Below, in pieces: positions 7,979 to 19,887 of a stretch of DNA of 64,000 nt. The notes beneath the pieces are model-generated. The model ran no database searches and was not told the DNA's origin. It saw only the letters and a list, made by a program, of their open reading frames with translations. The DNA comes from Amycolatopsis thailandensis. Its GTDB lineage: Bacteria; Actinomycetota; Actinomycetes; Mycobacteriales; Pseudonocardiaceae. Every line of letters starts with the position of its first letter. Within the stretch, counting starts at the first letter, position 1. Both the position numbers and the translations under genes were made by a program. The stretch lies in assembly GCF_002234405.1 (NCBI RefSeq), contig NZ_NMQT01000055.1, positions 58,881-122,880 of the forward strand, in the 5' to 3' direction.

Positions 7979-8922
7979 GCGGTCTCGAACAACGCGCTGA
8001 CCGACTCCCCGTTGTGGATCCGCCGCATCGCCTCCGCCAGCGCGGGCGCGATCGACAGGACCCGCAGCTTCGGGCTCTGCTCCTCGGGCGGGATCGGCAC
8101 GGTGTTGGTGCAGACGATCTCCAGCACGTCGTCCTGCTCACCGATCCGCTTCAGCGCGCCGCTGGAGAACAACCCGTGCGTGCAGGCGACCCGGATCGAG
8201 CGCGGCTTCAGCTCCCGCAACTTCGAGAGCAGCTCGATCACCGTGCTGCCCTTGGCGATCTCGTCGTCGAGGACGATCACGTCGCGGCCGGTGATCTCAC
8301 CGATCACCGAGCTGATCTCGACCCTGTCGTCGGCGAAACGCTGCTTCGCACCGGCGGCGACCTGAACCCCGAGCAGCCGGGCGAAATGCGCGGCTTCCTT
8401 GGCGTTGCCGAGATCCGGCGAGACCACGGTGGTCGCCGAGAGGTCGTACTGGCGGAAATGCTTGGCCAGCTCCTGCAACGCGTGCAGGTGATCGACCGGG
8501 ACGCTGAAGAAGCCGTGCACCTGCGGCGAATGCAGGGTCATCGCGAGGACGCGGTCGGCGCCGGCGGTCGCCAGCAGGTCGGCGACGAGACGGCCGCCGA
8601 TCGAGATCCGCGGCGCGTCCTTCTTGTCCGACCGGGCGTACGAGTAGTGCGGCATGACGACGGTGATCCGCTTCGCCGACGCGCCGCGCGCGGCGTCCAG
8701 CATCAGCAGCAGTTCGACGAGGTGTTCCTGCACCGGCCGCACCAAAGGCTGGATCAGGAAGACGTCGCGCTCGCGGCAGTTCGCTTCGAGCTGGACTTCG
8801 AGGCAGTCGTTGGCGAACCGCTGCACCTTCACGGGATGCAGGGGAACTCCGAGATGAGTGCAGATCTCTTCGGCGAGCTCGGGATGTGCGCTGCCGCTGA
8901 AGACCGCGATGTCCTCGCGCAA
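7975..8922 (-). CDS. Ribose-phosphate pyrophosphokinase (PRPP synthetase) paralogue
   Basis: A 315-residue protein of normal PRPP synthetase length, expected to make PRPP from ribose 5-phosphate and ATP. The N domain has FSGSAHPELAEEI. The ATP/flexible region has MPHYSYARSDKK. The C-terminal phosphoribosyl loop is VLDDEIAKGSTV, where the usual housekeeping form is DD-x-x-DTGGT. The altered loop suggests a specialised or divergent paralogue. I choose the TTG at 8922 because GGAG lies 8 nt before it; a GTG at 8961 is in frame but has no ribosome site and falls close to a possible -10 element. It is not linked to glmU, the usual neighbour of the housekeeping gene. Confidence 0.82.
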   Translation of the reverse strand: MREDIAVFSGSAHPELAEEICTHLGVPLHPVKVQRFANDCLEVQLEANCRERDVFLIQPLVRPVQEHLVELLLMLDAARGASAKRITVVMPHYSYARSDKKDAPRISIGGRLVADLLATAGADRVLAMTLHSPQVHGFFSVPVDHLHALQELAKHFRQYDLSATTVVSPDLGNAKEAAHFARLLGVQVAAGAKQRFADDRVEISSVIGEITGRDVIVLDDEIAKGSTVIELLSKLRELKPRSIRVACTHGLFSSGALKRIGEQDDVLEIVCTNTVPIPPEEQSPKLRVLSIAPALAEAMRRIHNGESVSALFETA

Positions 8923-8983
8923 GGACTTTCTCCGTTCACTTATCTGACGGATTACGTCCACACACTAGCCAGAGCAGGGGCTT

Positions 8984-9634
8984 TCACAGAGCGGAAACGG
9001 CCTGAGAGATAGCAGTATCACCCGAGATCGCTTCGAGGACGCGGCCCGCCGTCGACGGATCGTCGAGCAGCGCGACGAGGACCGCGGCGACGTCCTGACG
9101 GGGAATGGGTCCGCGTCCGGTGGATTCGGCGATCAGGATCCGGCCGGTGCCTTCGTCGTTCGTGAGCTGCCCCGGCCGCAGGATCGTCCAATCGAGATCG
9201 CGGGCCCGCAGATCGTCCTCGGCCGCTTTCTTGGCCTTCAGGTAGATCCGGAAATCATCCGGGACGTCCGCTGTCTCCCATTTGTCGGCTCCCATGGACC
9301 CGACCTGGATGTGCCGTCGGACGCCCGCCTGTTCCGACGCGGCCGCGAAGAGTTCCGCGGCCGCCCTGTCCACAGTGTCCTTGCGAGCCGTACCGCTGCC
9401 GGGACCGGCGCCCGCCGCGAAAATGGCGGCGTCGGCGCCGTCGAGCACCTTGGCGACGGCGTCCACATCGGACTTCTCCAGATCGAGGACGGCGGCTTCC
9501 GCGCCCGCCGCTTCGAGATCGGCGACGTGGTCGGGATTGCGCACGATCCCCACCGCCTGATCACCGCGCGAAGCCAGGAGCTTCTCCAGCTTCAGCGCGA
9601 TCTGTCCGTGTCCACCCGCAATGACTACTCGCAT
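8984..9634 (-). CDS. Atypical SDR, NAD(P)-binding protein
   Basis: A 216-residue protein with an N-terminal Rossmann motif VVIAGGHGQIALKL (the GxxGxxG variant of atypical SDRs such as YhfK/NmrA-like proteins). VGSMGADK and the AKKAAED helix follow in the expected order. The canonical YxxxK is replaced by YLKAKKAAED, so catalysis may be weak or the protein may be a sensor. It is cytoplasmic, with no signal. It runs leftward with the prs-like gene 61 bp downstream. Reductase activity is possible but not established. Confidence 0.8.
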   Translation of the reverse strand: MRVVIAGGHGQIALKLEKLLASRGDQAVGIVRNPDHVADLEAAGAEAAVLDLEKSDVDAVAKVLDGADAAIFAAGAGPGSGTARKDTVDRAAAELFAAASEQAGVRRHIQVGSMGADKWETADVPDDFRIYLKAKKAAEDDLRARDLDWTILRPGQLTNDEGTGRILIAESTGRGPIPRQDVAAVLVALLDDPSTAGRVLEAISGDTAISQAVSAL

Positions 9635-9653
9635 GGACCCGACGGTAGCCGGT

Positions 9654-10304
9654 TCAGTCGACTTCGGCAGGGAGCTCGGTCGCGCGCAGCAGCTGGTCGT
9701 AGACGATCTCGTTGACCAGGCGCGAGACCGGGTCCTCGTCCAGGAGCATACGCTCGTTGTGACCCTCGAGGTCGAGGTCGGTCACGGCGTTGGGGTCGGC
9801 GGTGACGATGCCGAGCCCGTAGGCGCGGGCACGCGGCAGGCAGTTGCCGACGTAGTCTTCCGTCAATACGGCTGGCGATGGGAGCACCATCGCGGCCTCG
9901 CCGTAACGTGCGAACGGAACCGCGGAGGCCATCGCGGTGCGCCAGTGCCGGGCGACCGCGAGGACACCGATGATCTCGGCGGCCGGCGCGGGTGCGGTCG
10001 CGGCCAGCTCTGGCCATGTCCAGGTGTCGACGGTGGCGCGATCGACGACGGGACCCATGCCCATCGCGATGCGCTCCGCGTGCACGTCGGTGCGGAGCCG
10101 GGCGACCACGCAGATCTTGCGGCCGAGCACGGTGGTCTCCGGCAAGACGATGCCGTTCCAGCCGAGCAGGGCCGCCGCCTTGCGTGAAAGCTCCTCGACG
10201 CTCGCGGGCAGTTCGATCGGCGGCACCACCCGGCTCGGCAGTGACCGGCTGCGCTTCGCGCCACCGGCGACCGTCGAGCTCTCCATGTTCGGTGTAGCCG
10301 CCAC
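9654..10304 (-). CDS. Conserved hypothetical protein
   Basis: A 216-residue soluble protein that I do not recognise. The start is a GTG behind GAAGGAGGCGGAAC, a strong ribosome site. The first 30 residues are basic and Ser-rich; the rest is a folded Ala/Val-rich domain with mixed helices and strands, including ARYGEAAMVLPSPAVLTEDY and a conserved-looking acidic tail. There are no Cys pairs, signal or membrane segments. It ends 19 bp before the atypical SDR gene and is probably in the same transcript. No function is assigned. Confidence 0.65.
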   Translation of the reverse strand: MAATPNMESSTVAGGAKRSRSLPSRVVPPIELPASVEELSRKAAALLGWNGIVLPETTVLGRKICVVARLRTDVHAERIAMGMGPVVDRATVDTWTWPELAATAPAPAAEIIGVLAVARHWRTAMASAVPFARYGEAAMVLPSPAVLTEDYVGNCLPRARAYGLGIVTADPNAVTDLDLEGHNERMLLDEDPVSRLVNEIVYDQLLRATELPAEVD

Positions 10305-10655
10305 GTTCCGCCTCCTTCGAACCTGGTTTCCCTAAGGCTCTTCATCCCGTGCCACCTCGGTGGAAGCGGCACATGAACTGTCTAACAGGGCGGGGAGGCG
10401 GCGGCGCCGGACAACGCGAGTGGCTGCGATCGGCGGCACCTTGTCATCGGTGACCGGTCGGTAGGCGGTCATTCGACTTCAGTCCGACCGTGCCGCCAAC
10501 CGAGTGAGAACGAGGTAAGTGGTGTTACCGGTTGTCTCCGAACGGTCACGAGTACGGACTGACCGACACCGAACATTGGCGCGGCGAGGGAAGCAAAACG
10601 TTAGGCCATTCAGCCCACTGAATACTCATTCCACTGTGGACCATCGCAGGTCAGG
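10305..10655. other. Intergenic region without recognised features
   Basis: This 351-bp gap lies upstream of the hypothetical gene and downstream of the kinase pair. It must hold the leftward promoter for the hypothetical gene, but no convincing -35/-10 pair stands out. No gene, tRNA or strong hairpin is seen. Confidence 0.4.
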
Positions 10656-15157
<4,502 letters not shown>

Positions 15158-15275
15158 AGATTCCTCCGCGATTCCCGATCGTGTCCCCTTGGAGGTGAGC
15201 TGCGCCGCAGCGGTTCCCCACCTTCCGGGTTTAGGGTTACTCGTCGGTCACTTAGCCCGTTGCGATGGAGGAACG

Positions 15276-16346
15276 ATGCGTTCGCCGAAGGATTTCTTCG
15301 CCCCGCTCGCCGTGGGGGCGCCGGAACCACTCCGCCAGATCCCCGTGCCTCCTTCGCGGATGATCCACTTCTTCGACCCCGGCAACGAGAAGATGGCCGC
15401 CAAGGTCCCGGATCTCGCCAAGAAGGTCGACGTCCTGCTCGGCAACCTAGAGGACGCCGTGCGCGCCGACCGCAAGGAGGCCGCGCGGAACGGGCTCGTC
15501 ACCATCGCGAAGGCGACCGACTTCGGCAAGACGCAGCTGTGGACCCGCGTCAACAGCCTCGACTCGCCGTGGGTGCTCGACGACCTGATCACGCTGGTCA
15601 CCGAGATCGGCGACAAACTCGACGTGATCATGGTGCCGAAGGTCGAGGGCGCGCAGGACATCCACTACGTCGACAGGCTGCTCGCGCAGCTCGAAGCGCG
15701 GGCCGGGCTGACGAAGCCGCTGCTGGTGCACGCGATTCTGGAGACCGCGAGCGGCGTCGCGAACGTCGAGGAAATCGCCGGCGCGAGCCCCCGGATGCAG
15801 GGCATCTCGCTCGGCCCGGCCGACCTCGCGGCGAGCCGTCGGATGAAGACCACCCGGGTGGGTGGCGGGCACCCCGGTTACCTGGTGCGCACGGACCCGA
15901 CCGGCGAGGACCTGAACGAGGGACGCACGACGTATCAGCAGGATCTCTGGCACTACACCGTCGCGCGGATGGTGGACGCCTGCGCGGCGAACGGGATCCT
16001 GCCGTACTACGGGCCGTTCGGCGACATCCGCGACGTCGTGGCCTGCGAGGACCAGTTCCGCAACGCGTTCCTGCTCGGCTGCGTGGGTGCCTGGAGCCTG
16101 CACCCGGTGCAGATCGACATCGCCAAGAAGGTGTTCTCGCCTTCGCCCGAAGACGTGGCTTGGGCGCGCCGCGTGATCGCCGCGATGGGTGACGGCACCG
16201 GCGCGGTGATGATCGACGGCAAGATGCAGGACGACGCCTCGGTCAAGCAGTGCCGGGTGGTCGCCGAACTCGCCGACGCCCTGGCCGCCGACGACCCCGA
16301 ACTCGCCGCTGCCTACGACGCGGCCACCAAGGAGGCTTCCGCATGA
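15276..16346 (+). CDS. HpcH/HpaI aldolase / citrate lyase-type enzyme (malyl-CoA lyase-like), larger paralogue
   Basis: A 356-residue enzyme of the CitE-like TIM-barrel superfamily, which cleaves or condenses malyl- or methylmalyl-CoA type thioesters with Mg2+. The N-terminal segment has FFDPGNEKM in place of the usual Yx[11 protein letters not shown] supplies an acidic metal-site residue, and [18 protein letters not shown] matches the conserved barrel strand. [11 protein letters not shown] is the usual substrate-loop region. The ATG at 15276 follows GGAGGAACG. It overlaps the next paralogue by ATGA, so the two proteins are made together and may form a hetero-oligomer or serial steps. Confidence 0.85.
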   Translation: MRSPKDFFAPLAVGAPEPLRQIPVPPSRMIHFFDPGNEKMAAKVPDLAKKVDVLLGNLEDAVRADRKEAARNGLVTIAKATDFGKTQLWTRVNSLDSPWVLDDLITLVTEIGDKLDVIMVPKVEGAQDIHYVDRLLAQLEARAGLTKPLLVHAILETASGVANVEEIAGASPRMQGISLGPADLAASRRMKTTRVGGGHPGYLVRTDPTGEDLNEGRTTYQQDLWHYTVARMVDACAANGILPYYGPFGDIRDVVACEDQFRNAFLLGCVGAWSLHPVQIDIAKKVFSPSPEDVAWARRVIAAMGDGTGAVMIDGKMQDDASVKQCRVVAELADALAADDPELAAAYDAATKEASA

Positions 16347-17197
16347 ACCCCCGGCGTTCCGTCCTCTACATGCCCGGCGCTAACGAAAGAGCGCTGGAAA
16401 AGGCCAAGACCCTCGACGCGGACGGCCTCATCCTCGACCTCGAAGACGCCGTCGCGCCCGACGCGAAGGAAGCCGCACGTGAACGCGTTTGCGCCGCCGC
16501 TTCGTCGAAGGAGTACGGCTCGCGCGAGGTGACCATCCGCGTCAACGGCCTCGACACCGAATGGCACGACGCGGACCTCCGCGCCGCCGCGCAGGCGGGA
16601 CCGGCCGCGATCGTGGTCCCGAAGGTGAACTCCGCCGCCGAGGTGCACAACATCGAGCGCGCGCTGGAACTCGGCGGCGCGCCGGACCACACGAAGATCT
16701 GGGCGATGGTCGAAACCCCGGTCGCGATGCTGCACGCGGAGGAGATCGCGGCGGCGTCCGAGCGGCTGACCGTGCTGGTCATGGGCACGAACGACCTGGC
16801 GAAGGAACTGCACGCCGAGTTCGTCCCCGGCCGCGCGCCGCTGCTGGGCGGGCTTTCGCTCGCGCTGCTGGCCGCGCGGGCGACCGGCAAGGCGATCCTC
16901 GACGGCGTCTACAACGACGTGAAGGACCTCGAAGGCTTCGAAGCGGAATGCCTGCAAGGGCGCCAGTTCGGCTTCGACGGCAAGACGCTGATCCACCCGG
17001 CGCAGCTGGAGCCGTGCAACCGGATCTTCGCGCCTTCGGAAGAGGAGATCGCGCGGTCGCGCAAGATCATCTCGGCGTTCGAGGAGGCGCAGGCGGCCGG
17101 GCAGGGCGTCGTGACCGTGGACGGGCGGATGATCGAGAACCTGCACGTGGAGAACGCGCGGCGGATCCTGGCGCTGGCCGACGCGATCGCCGGCTAG
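16343..17197 (+). CDS. HpcH/HpaI aldolase / CitE-like CoA ester lyase, smaller paralogue
   Basis: A 284-residue protein of standard CitE length. [16 protein letters not shown] opens the barrel, [10 protein letters not shown] carries the metal-binding acidic pair, and [16 protein letters not shown] and [10 protein letters not shown] are the remaining core motifs. [19 protein letters not shown] is the characteristic C-terminal CoA region. It probably acts on a malyl-CoA-like substrate in organic acid metabolism. The ATG at 16343 overlaps the preceding stop (ATGA). Its own stop shares CTAG with the convergent Abi gene. Confidence 0.88.
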   Translation: MNPRRSVLYMPGANERALEKAKTLDADGLILDLEDAVAPDAKEAARERVCAAASSKEYGSREVTIRVNGLDTEWHDADLRAAAQAGPAAIVVPKVNSAAEVHNIERALELGGAPDHTKIWAMVETPVAMLHAEEIAAASERLTVLVMGTNDLAKELHAEFVPGRAPLLGGLSLALLAARATGKAILDGVYNDVKDLEGFEAECLQGRQFGFDGKTLIHPAQLEPCNRIFAPSEEEIARSRKIISAFEEAQAAGQGVVTVDGRMIENLHVENARRILALADAIAG

Positions 17198-17901
17198 CAG
17201 GGACGTGCGGCCAACAGCCGGTTACAGGAGCTGTTGGCCGCGATGTAGGCGGCTACCTGCGGCGAGATGAGCGCAGCGAGGTCCTGTACGTCTTTCCAGT
17301 GCTCTCGGACGTCGAGGGTGAGCAGCGGCTCGTGATGGGCGACGCGGTTACGAAGTCTGTGCAAGCGCTCGACGTGTTTGTCGACGTCACGGCGGTCAGT
17401 CCCGGCGCGAAAAGCCAGATGCAGGTAAGGAATCCACAGCGGGTCGTGATGGCGTCGTGCGGACAGATACCGCCAGAAGCCGAAGCTGAGCTCGGCGATC
17501 ACCTTTCCGGGCGCCGGCGGCGCAGCCGGTTCAGCGGGCCGCCTGCTCTTCGGGGTCGCGTTCCCGATGGCTTCGGCCATCAGCCTTCGGCTTGTCTCGT
17601 TGACGTCGTACCGCGTACCGTTCGCCGCCTTCTGCCATCGCGACGGGAAGATGGTCGCCGCTTGGAAAACCCAATGTGCCGTCCCGGCCGCGACGGCGTT
17701 GCCCAATGCCCGGTCATAGGCGTTGCGCAGGGCCACTTCCAGGTGGCACAGGTCGTGATGGAACGCCGCGGAAACGGCCGCGTTCCACTCGTACAAGCGC
17801 ACGGCTCGCTCGCGGTCCTGGTTCGCCGCTCGCAGATAGACCTCGAACCTCGGCTTGGACAGCCAGGTTTCGATCCAGTCCCCCGCGCCAGCGCTGGTCA
17901 C
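17194..17901 (-). CDS. Abi-family (Abi_2 / AbiF-like) HEPN protein
   Basis: A 235-residue protein of the actinobacterial Abi-like group. The N-terminal helical part contains LYEWNAAVSAAFHHDLCHLE and VALRNAYDRAL. Near the C terminus, RNRVAHHE (residues 184-191) has the R-x4-6-H arrangement of HEPN ribonucleases. Abi_2 proteins are linked to abortive phage infection and are thought to act as RNA-cleaving toxins. The GTG start follows GAGGAG. A 43-nt nested hairpin lies in its leader (separate entry). It stands back to back with the ATPase/DUF4276 operon, making a defence-like cluster. Nuclease activity is inferred from the motif. Confidence 0.78.
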   Translation of the reverse strand: MTSAGAGDWIETWLSKPRFEVYLRAANQDRERAVRLYEWNAAVSAAFHHDLCHLEVALRNAYDRALGNAVAAGTAHWVFQAATIFPSRWQKAANGTRYDVNETSRRLMAEAIGNATPKSRRPAEPAAPPAPGKVIAELSFGFWRYLSARRHHDPLWIPYLHLAFRAGTDRRDVDKHVERLHRLRNRVAHHEPLLTLDVREHWKDVQDLAALISPQVAAYIAANSSCNRLLAARPC

Positions 17902-17935
17902 TCTCGAAACTCCTCTGCTAAGCTGGTCGACGAAT

Positions 17936-17978
17936 AGCCCCGGATGGCCCCTGACCTGCTGGTCATGTCACCGGGGCT
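17936..17978 (-). ncRNA. Structured leader RNA candidate upstream of the Abi gene
   Basis: Read on the minus strand, AGCCCCGG pairs with CCGGGGCT (8 bp), enclosing a second stem TGACC-AGCA-GGTCA (17952-17965 on the plus strand). The inner GGGGCC could compete for the same GCCCC, so alternative folds or a pseudoknot are possible. The element ends 34 nt before the Abi start. Conserved structured RNAs have been described beside abiF-type genes; whether this one belongs to that class was not tested. On the plus strand it could pass for a terminator, since CCGGGGCT is followed by TTTGATCTTTT, but no rightward gene ends here. Confidence 0.5.
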
Positions 17979-18064
17979 TTGATCTTTTCTGTTGCCGACC
18001 GGCAAGGCAAAGTCGCACGCGACTTGCACGAACGAGCGATCGTCAACTTTCTCGGACGATTGCC

Positions 18065-18070
18065 TAAGCT
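18065..18070 (+). promoter_or_regulatory. -10 element for a leaderless ATPase mRNA
   Basis: TAAGCT fits the TANNNT -10 pattern and ends 6 nt before the ATG at 18077. This spacing puts the transcription start at or next to the start codon. No ribosome site is present, in keeping with leaderless translation. Confidence 0.5.
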
Positions 18071-18076
18071 GTGCGC

Positions 18077-19204
18077 ATGAGCCAACAGCGCCTGACCTCG
18101 ATCGAGATCGAGGGCTTCACCTCGATCCGTTCGGCGCGCGTCGAGCTGGGCGCGATGAACGTGCTGATCGGCGCGAACGGCGCGGGCAAGAGCAACTTCG
18201 TCCAAGCCTTCGAGTTGTTGGGCAGGATCAGCGAAGACCAGCTGAACCTATTCGTGGGGCGCAATGGTGGTGCGTCCGCGCTGATCAACGACAGCGCATA
18301 CGGCCAAGAGATCGGCCTGAAGCTGGACGCACCACCGAACTTCTACACGGCTTATTTGGCCGCCGCACCGGACGACGAGCTGATCTTCGACGAGGAAGTC
18401 ATCGAGAACCTCCAAGAAGGCAATCCGGAGCCTTGGAGCCGGACGATCGGCCGAGGCCATAGGGAAACCAGGCTGGGCAAAGCCTCGGGAAAACGAGACG
18501 TGGGTCCCGAGGCTTCGCACATCATCGAGTTGCTTCAAGGCTGTCGTGTCTATCACTTCCACGACACCAGTGTCGACGCTCCGGTGAAGCGCCTGTCTCC
18601 CACTGCCGACAATCTGGCTTTGCGCGCCGACGCGGGCAACATCGCTGCGATGCTGCTGCGTCTAAAGGAAAGCTCGGATCGGGCGGACAAGGCAGCGTAT
18701 CGCCGGATCGTCGGCGCGATCCGGCTGGTCGCTCCGTTCTTTCGTGACTTCGTACTCAGGCCGGACAGCACCGACCGCATTTTGCTTCGCTGGAGCCGAC
18801 AGGGTTCGGACACGATCTTCTCCGCGAATCAGATGTCCGACGGAACACTGCGTTTCGTCTGCCTGGCCACCTTGTTGCTTCAACCGGAACTTCCCGCGCT
18901 CGTCGTCCTCGACGAGCCGGAACTCGGCCTGCACCCGATGGCCATCGTCCAGCTGGCGGACATGCTGCGCTCCGCCTCGACCCGTAGCCAGGTCCTGATC
19001 GCGACTCAGTCGGTGACTTTGATGAACCAGTTCTCCGCCGAGGACCTGATCGTCGTCGAACAGCGAGACGGGAACTCGGTCTTCACCCGGCCGAACACGG
19101 CGGCACTGGAGAGCTGGCTCGACGAGTACTCGCTCGGCGAGCTGTGGGAGAAGAACATCATCGGCGGTCAGCCGGGATCGACGGGCAGCGTTCTGGATGT
19201 CTGA
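18077..19204 (+). CDS. AAA family ATPase (AAA_21/OLD-like), putative defence ATPase
   Basis: A 375-residue ABC/SMC-type ATPase. Walker A is GANGAGKSN at residues 32-40, near the N terminus as in RecF/OLD proteins. A signature-like NQMSDGTLRF lies near 250, Walker B LVVLDEPELGLHP near 275-287, and an H-loop-like IATQSVTLM near 305. There is no nuclease domain in the same chain. The DUF4276 gene overlaps its end by 8 nt and would supply it, which mirrors PARIS (AriA/AriB) and other split OLD systems. Start at 18077 (apparently leaderless). The bases here look less GC-rich than the flanks. Defence is inferred from architecture and neighbours. Confidence 0.85.
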   Translation: MSQQRLTSIEIEGFTSIRSARVELGAMNVLIGANGAGKSNFVQAFELLGRISEDQLNLFVGRNGGASALINDSAYGQEIGLKLDAPPNFYTAYLAAAPDDELIFDEEVIENLQEGNPEPWSRTIGRGHRETRLGKASGKRDVGPEASHIIELLQGCRVYHFHDTSVDAPVKRLSPTADNLALRADAGNIAAMLLRLKESSDRADKAAYRRIVGAIRLVAPFFRDFVLRPDSTDRILLRWSRQGSDTIFSANQMSDGTLRFVCLATLLLQPELPALVVLDEPELGLHPMAIVQLADMLRSASTRSQVLIATQSVTLMNQFSAEDLIVVEQRDGNSVFTRPNTAALESWLDEYSLGELWEKNIIGGQPGSTGSVLDV

Positions 19205-19859
19205 GCCGAGACGCCTTCATCTGCTGGTGGAGGGCCAGACCGAGGCGGCTGTCGTTCGGGATCTGCTATCCCGTCATTTCCGTCACCAAGGTTGGTTCGT
19301 CACCTATTCGACGGTCCGGACGCACACCTCGTCCGTGACTTACCGGGGCGGTGTCACGTCCTGGCCGAAGCTGCACCGGGAGATCAAGGAACTGCTAGCC
19401 AGCCCCCGTCTCACCGTGCTGACGACGCTGTTCGACTACTACGGGTTCCCGCCTGACTCACCTGGCATGTCGACAAGGCCGTCGAGCTCAGCCACTACCA
19501 AGGTCACGCACGTCGAGGAAGCGATACGAGCGGCTGTCGGTGACCATCGATTCGTCCCTCACCTCGTCCAGCACGAACTGGAATCCTGGGTGTTCGCTGC
19601 CGGAGACCAGCTTGCGGACCTTCGCGACGATTCCGCGCTGGCCGAGCGGATCAAGCAGGACTGCGCCGAAGCAGGTGGGCCTGAACTCGTCAATGACGAT
19701 CCGAAGAACGCGCCTTCGAAGCGTCTGGCTAGGTATTGCCCTGGCTATGTAAAGACACTCGAGGGGCCGCTGGCGATCGCGGACCTGGGCATCGACGGCC
19801 TCCGAGCCCAGTGTCCGCACTTCTCCGCCTGGCTCGACGAACTCGGCTCCAGGGTTTGA
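19197..19859 (+). CDS. DUF4276 family protein, TOPRIM-like partner of the ATPase
   Basis: A 220-residue protein. LLVEGQTEAAVV (E12) near the N terminus, LFDYYGFP near residue 80 and HELESWVF near 126-133 are the hallmark blocks of DUF4276. The EG-x-TE start and later acidic residues resemble a TOPRIM metal site as found in OLD nucleases. It starts inside the ATPase gene (8-nt overlap), so the proteins are made in fixed ratio and probably form a complex. By analogy with AriB or the OLD TOPRIM domain it may be the effector nuclease, possibly attacking tRNA or DNA. This is inference; related proteins have few characterised members. Confidence 0.85.
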   Translation: MSEPRRLHLLVEGQTEAAVVRDLLSRHFRHQGWFVTYSTVRTHTSSVTYRGGVTSWPKLHREIKELLASPRLTVLTTLFDYYGFPPDSPGMSTRPSSSATTKVTHVEEAIRAAVGDHRFVPHLVQHELESWVFAAGDQLADLRDDSALAERIKQDCAEAGGPELVNDDPKNAPSKRLARYCPGYVKTLEGPLAIADLGIDGLRAQCPHFSAWLDELGSRV

Positions 19860-19887
19860 CGCAATTAGTCCTCTAAACGCGTGGGGG

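Noticed and set aside
17936..17978. Hairpin considered only as a terminator
   Set aside because: It has a T-run on the plus strand, but no rightward gene ends there: the upstream Abi gene runs left. A leader RNA on the minus strand fits better, though the terminator reading is not excluded.
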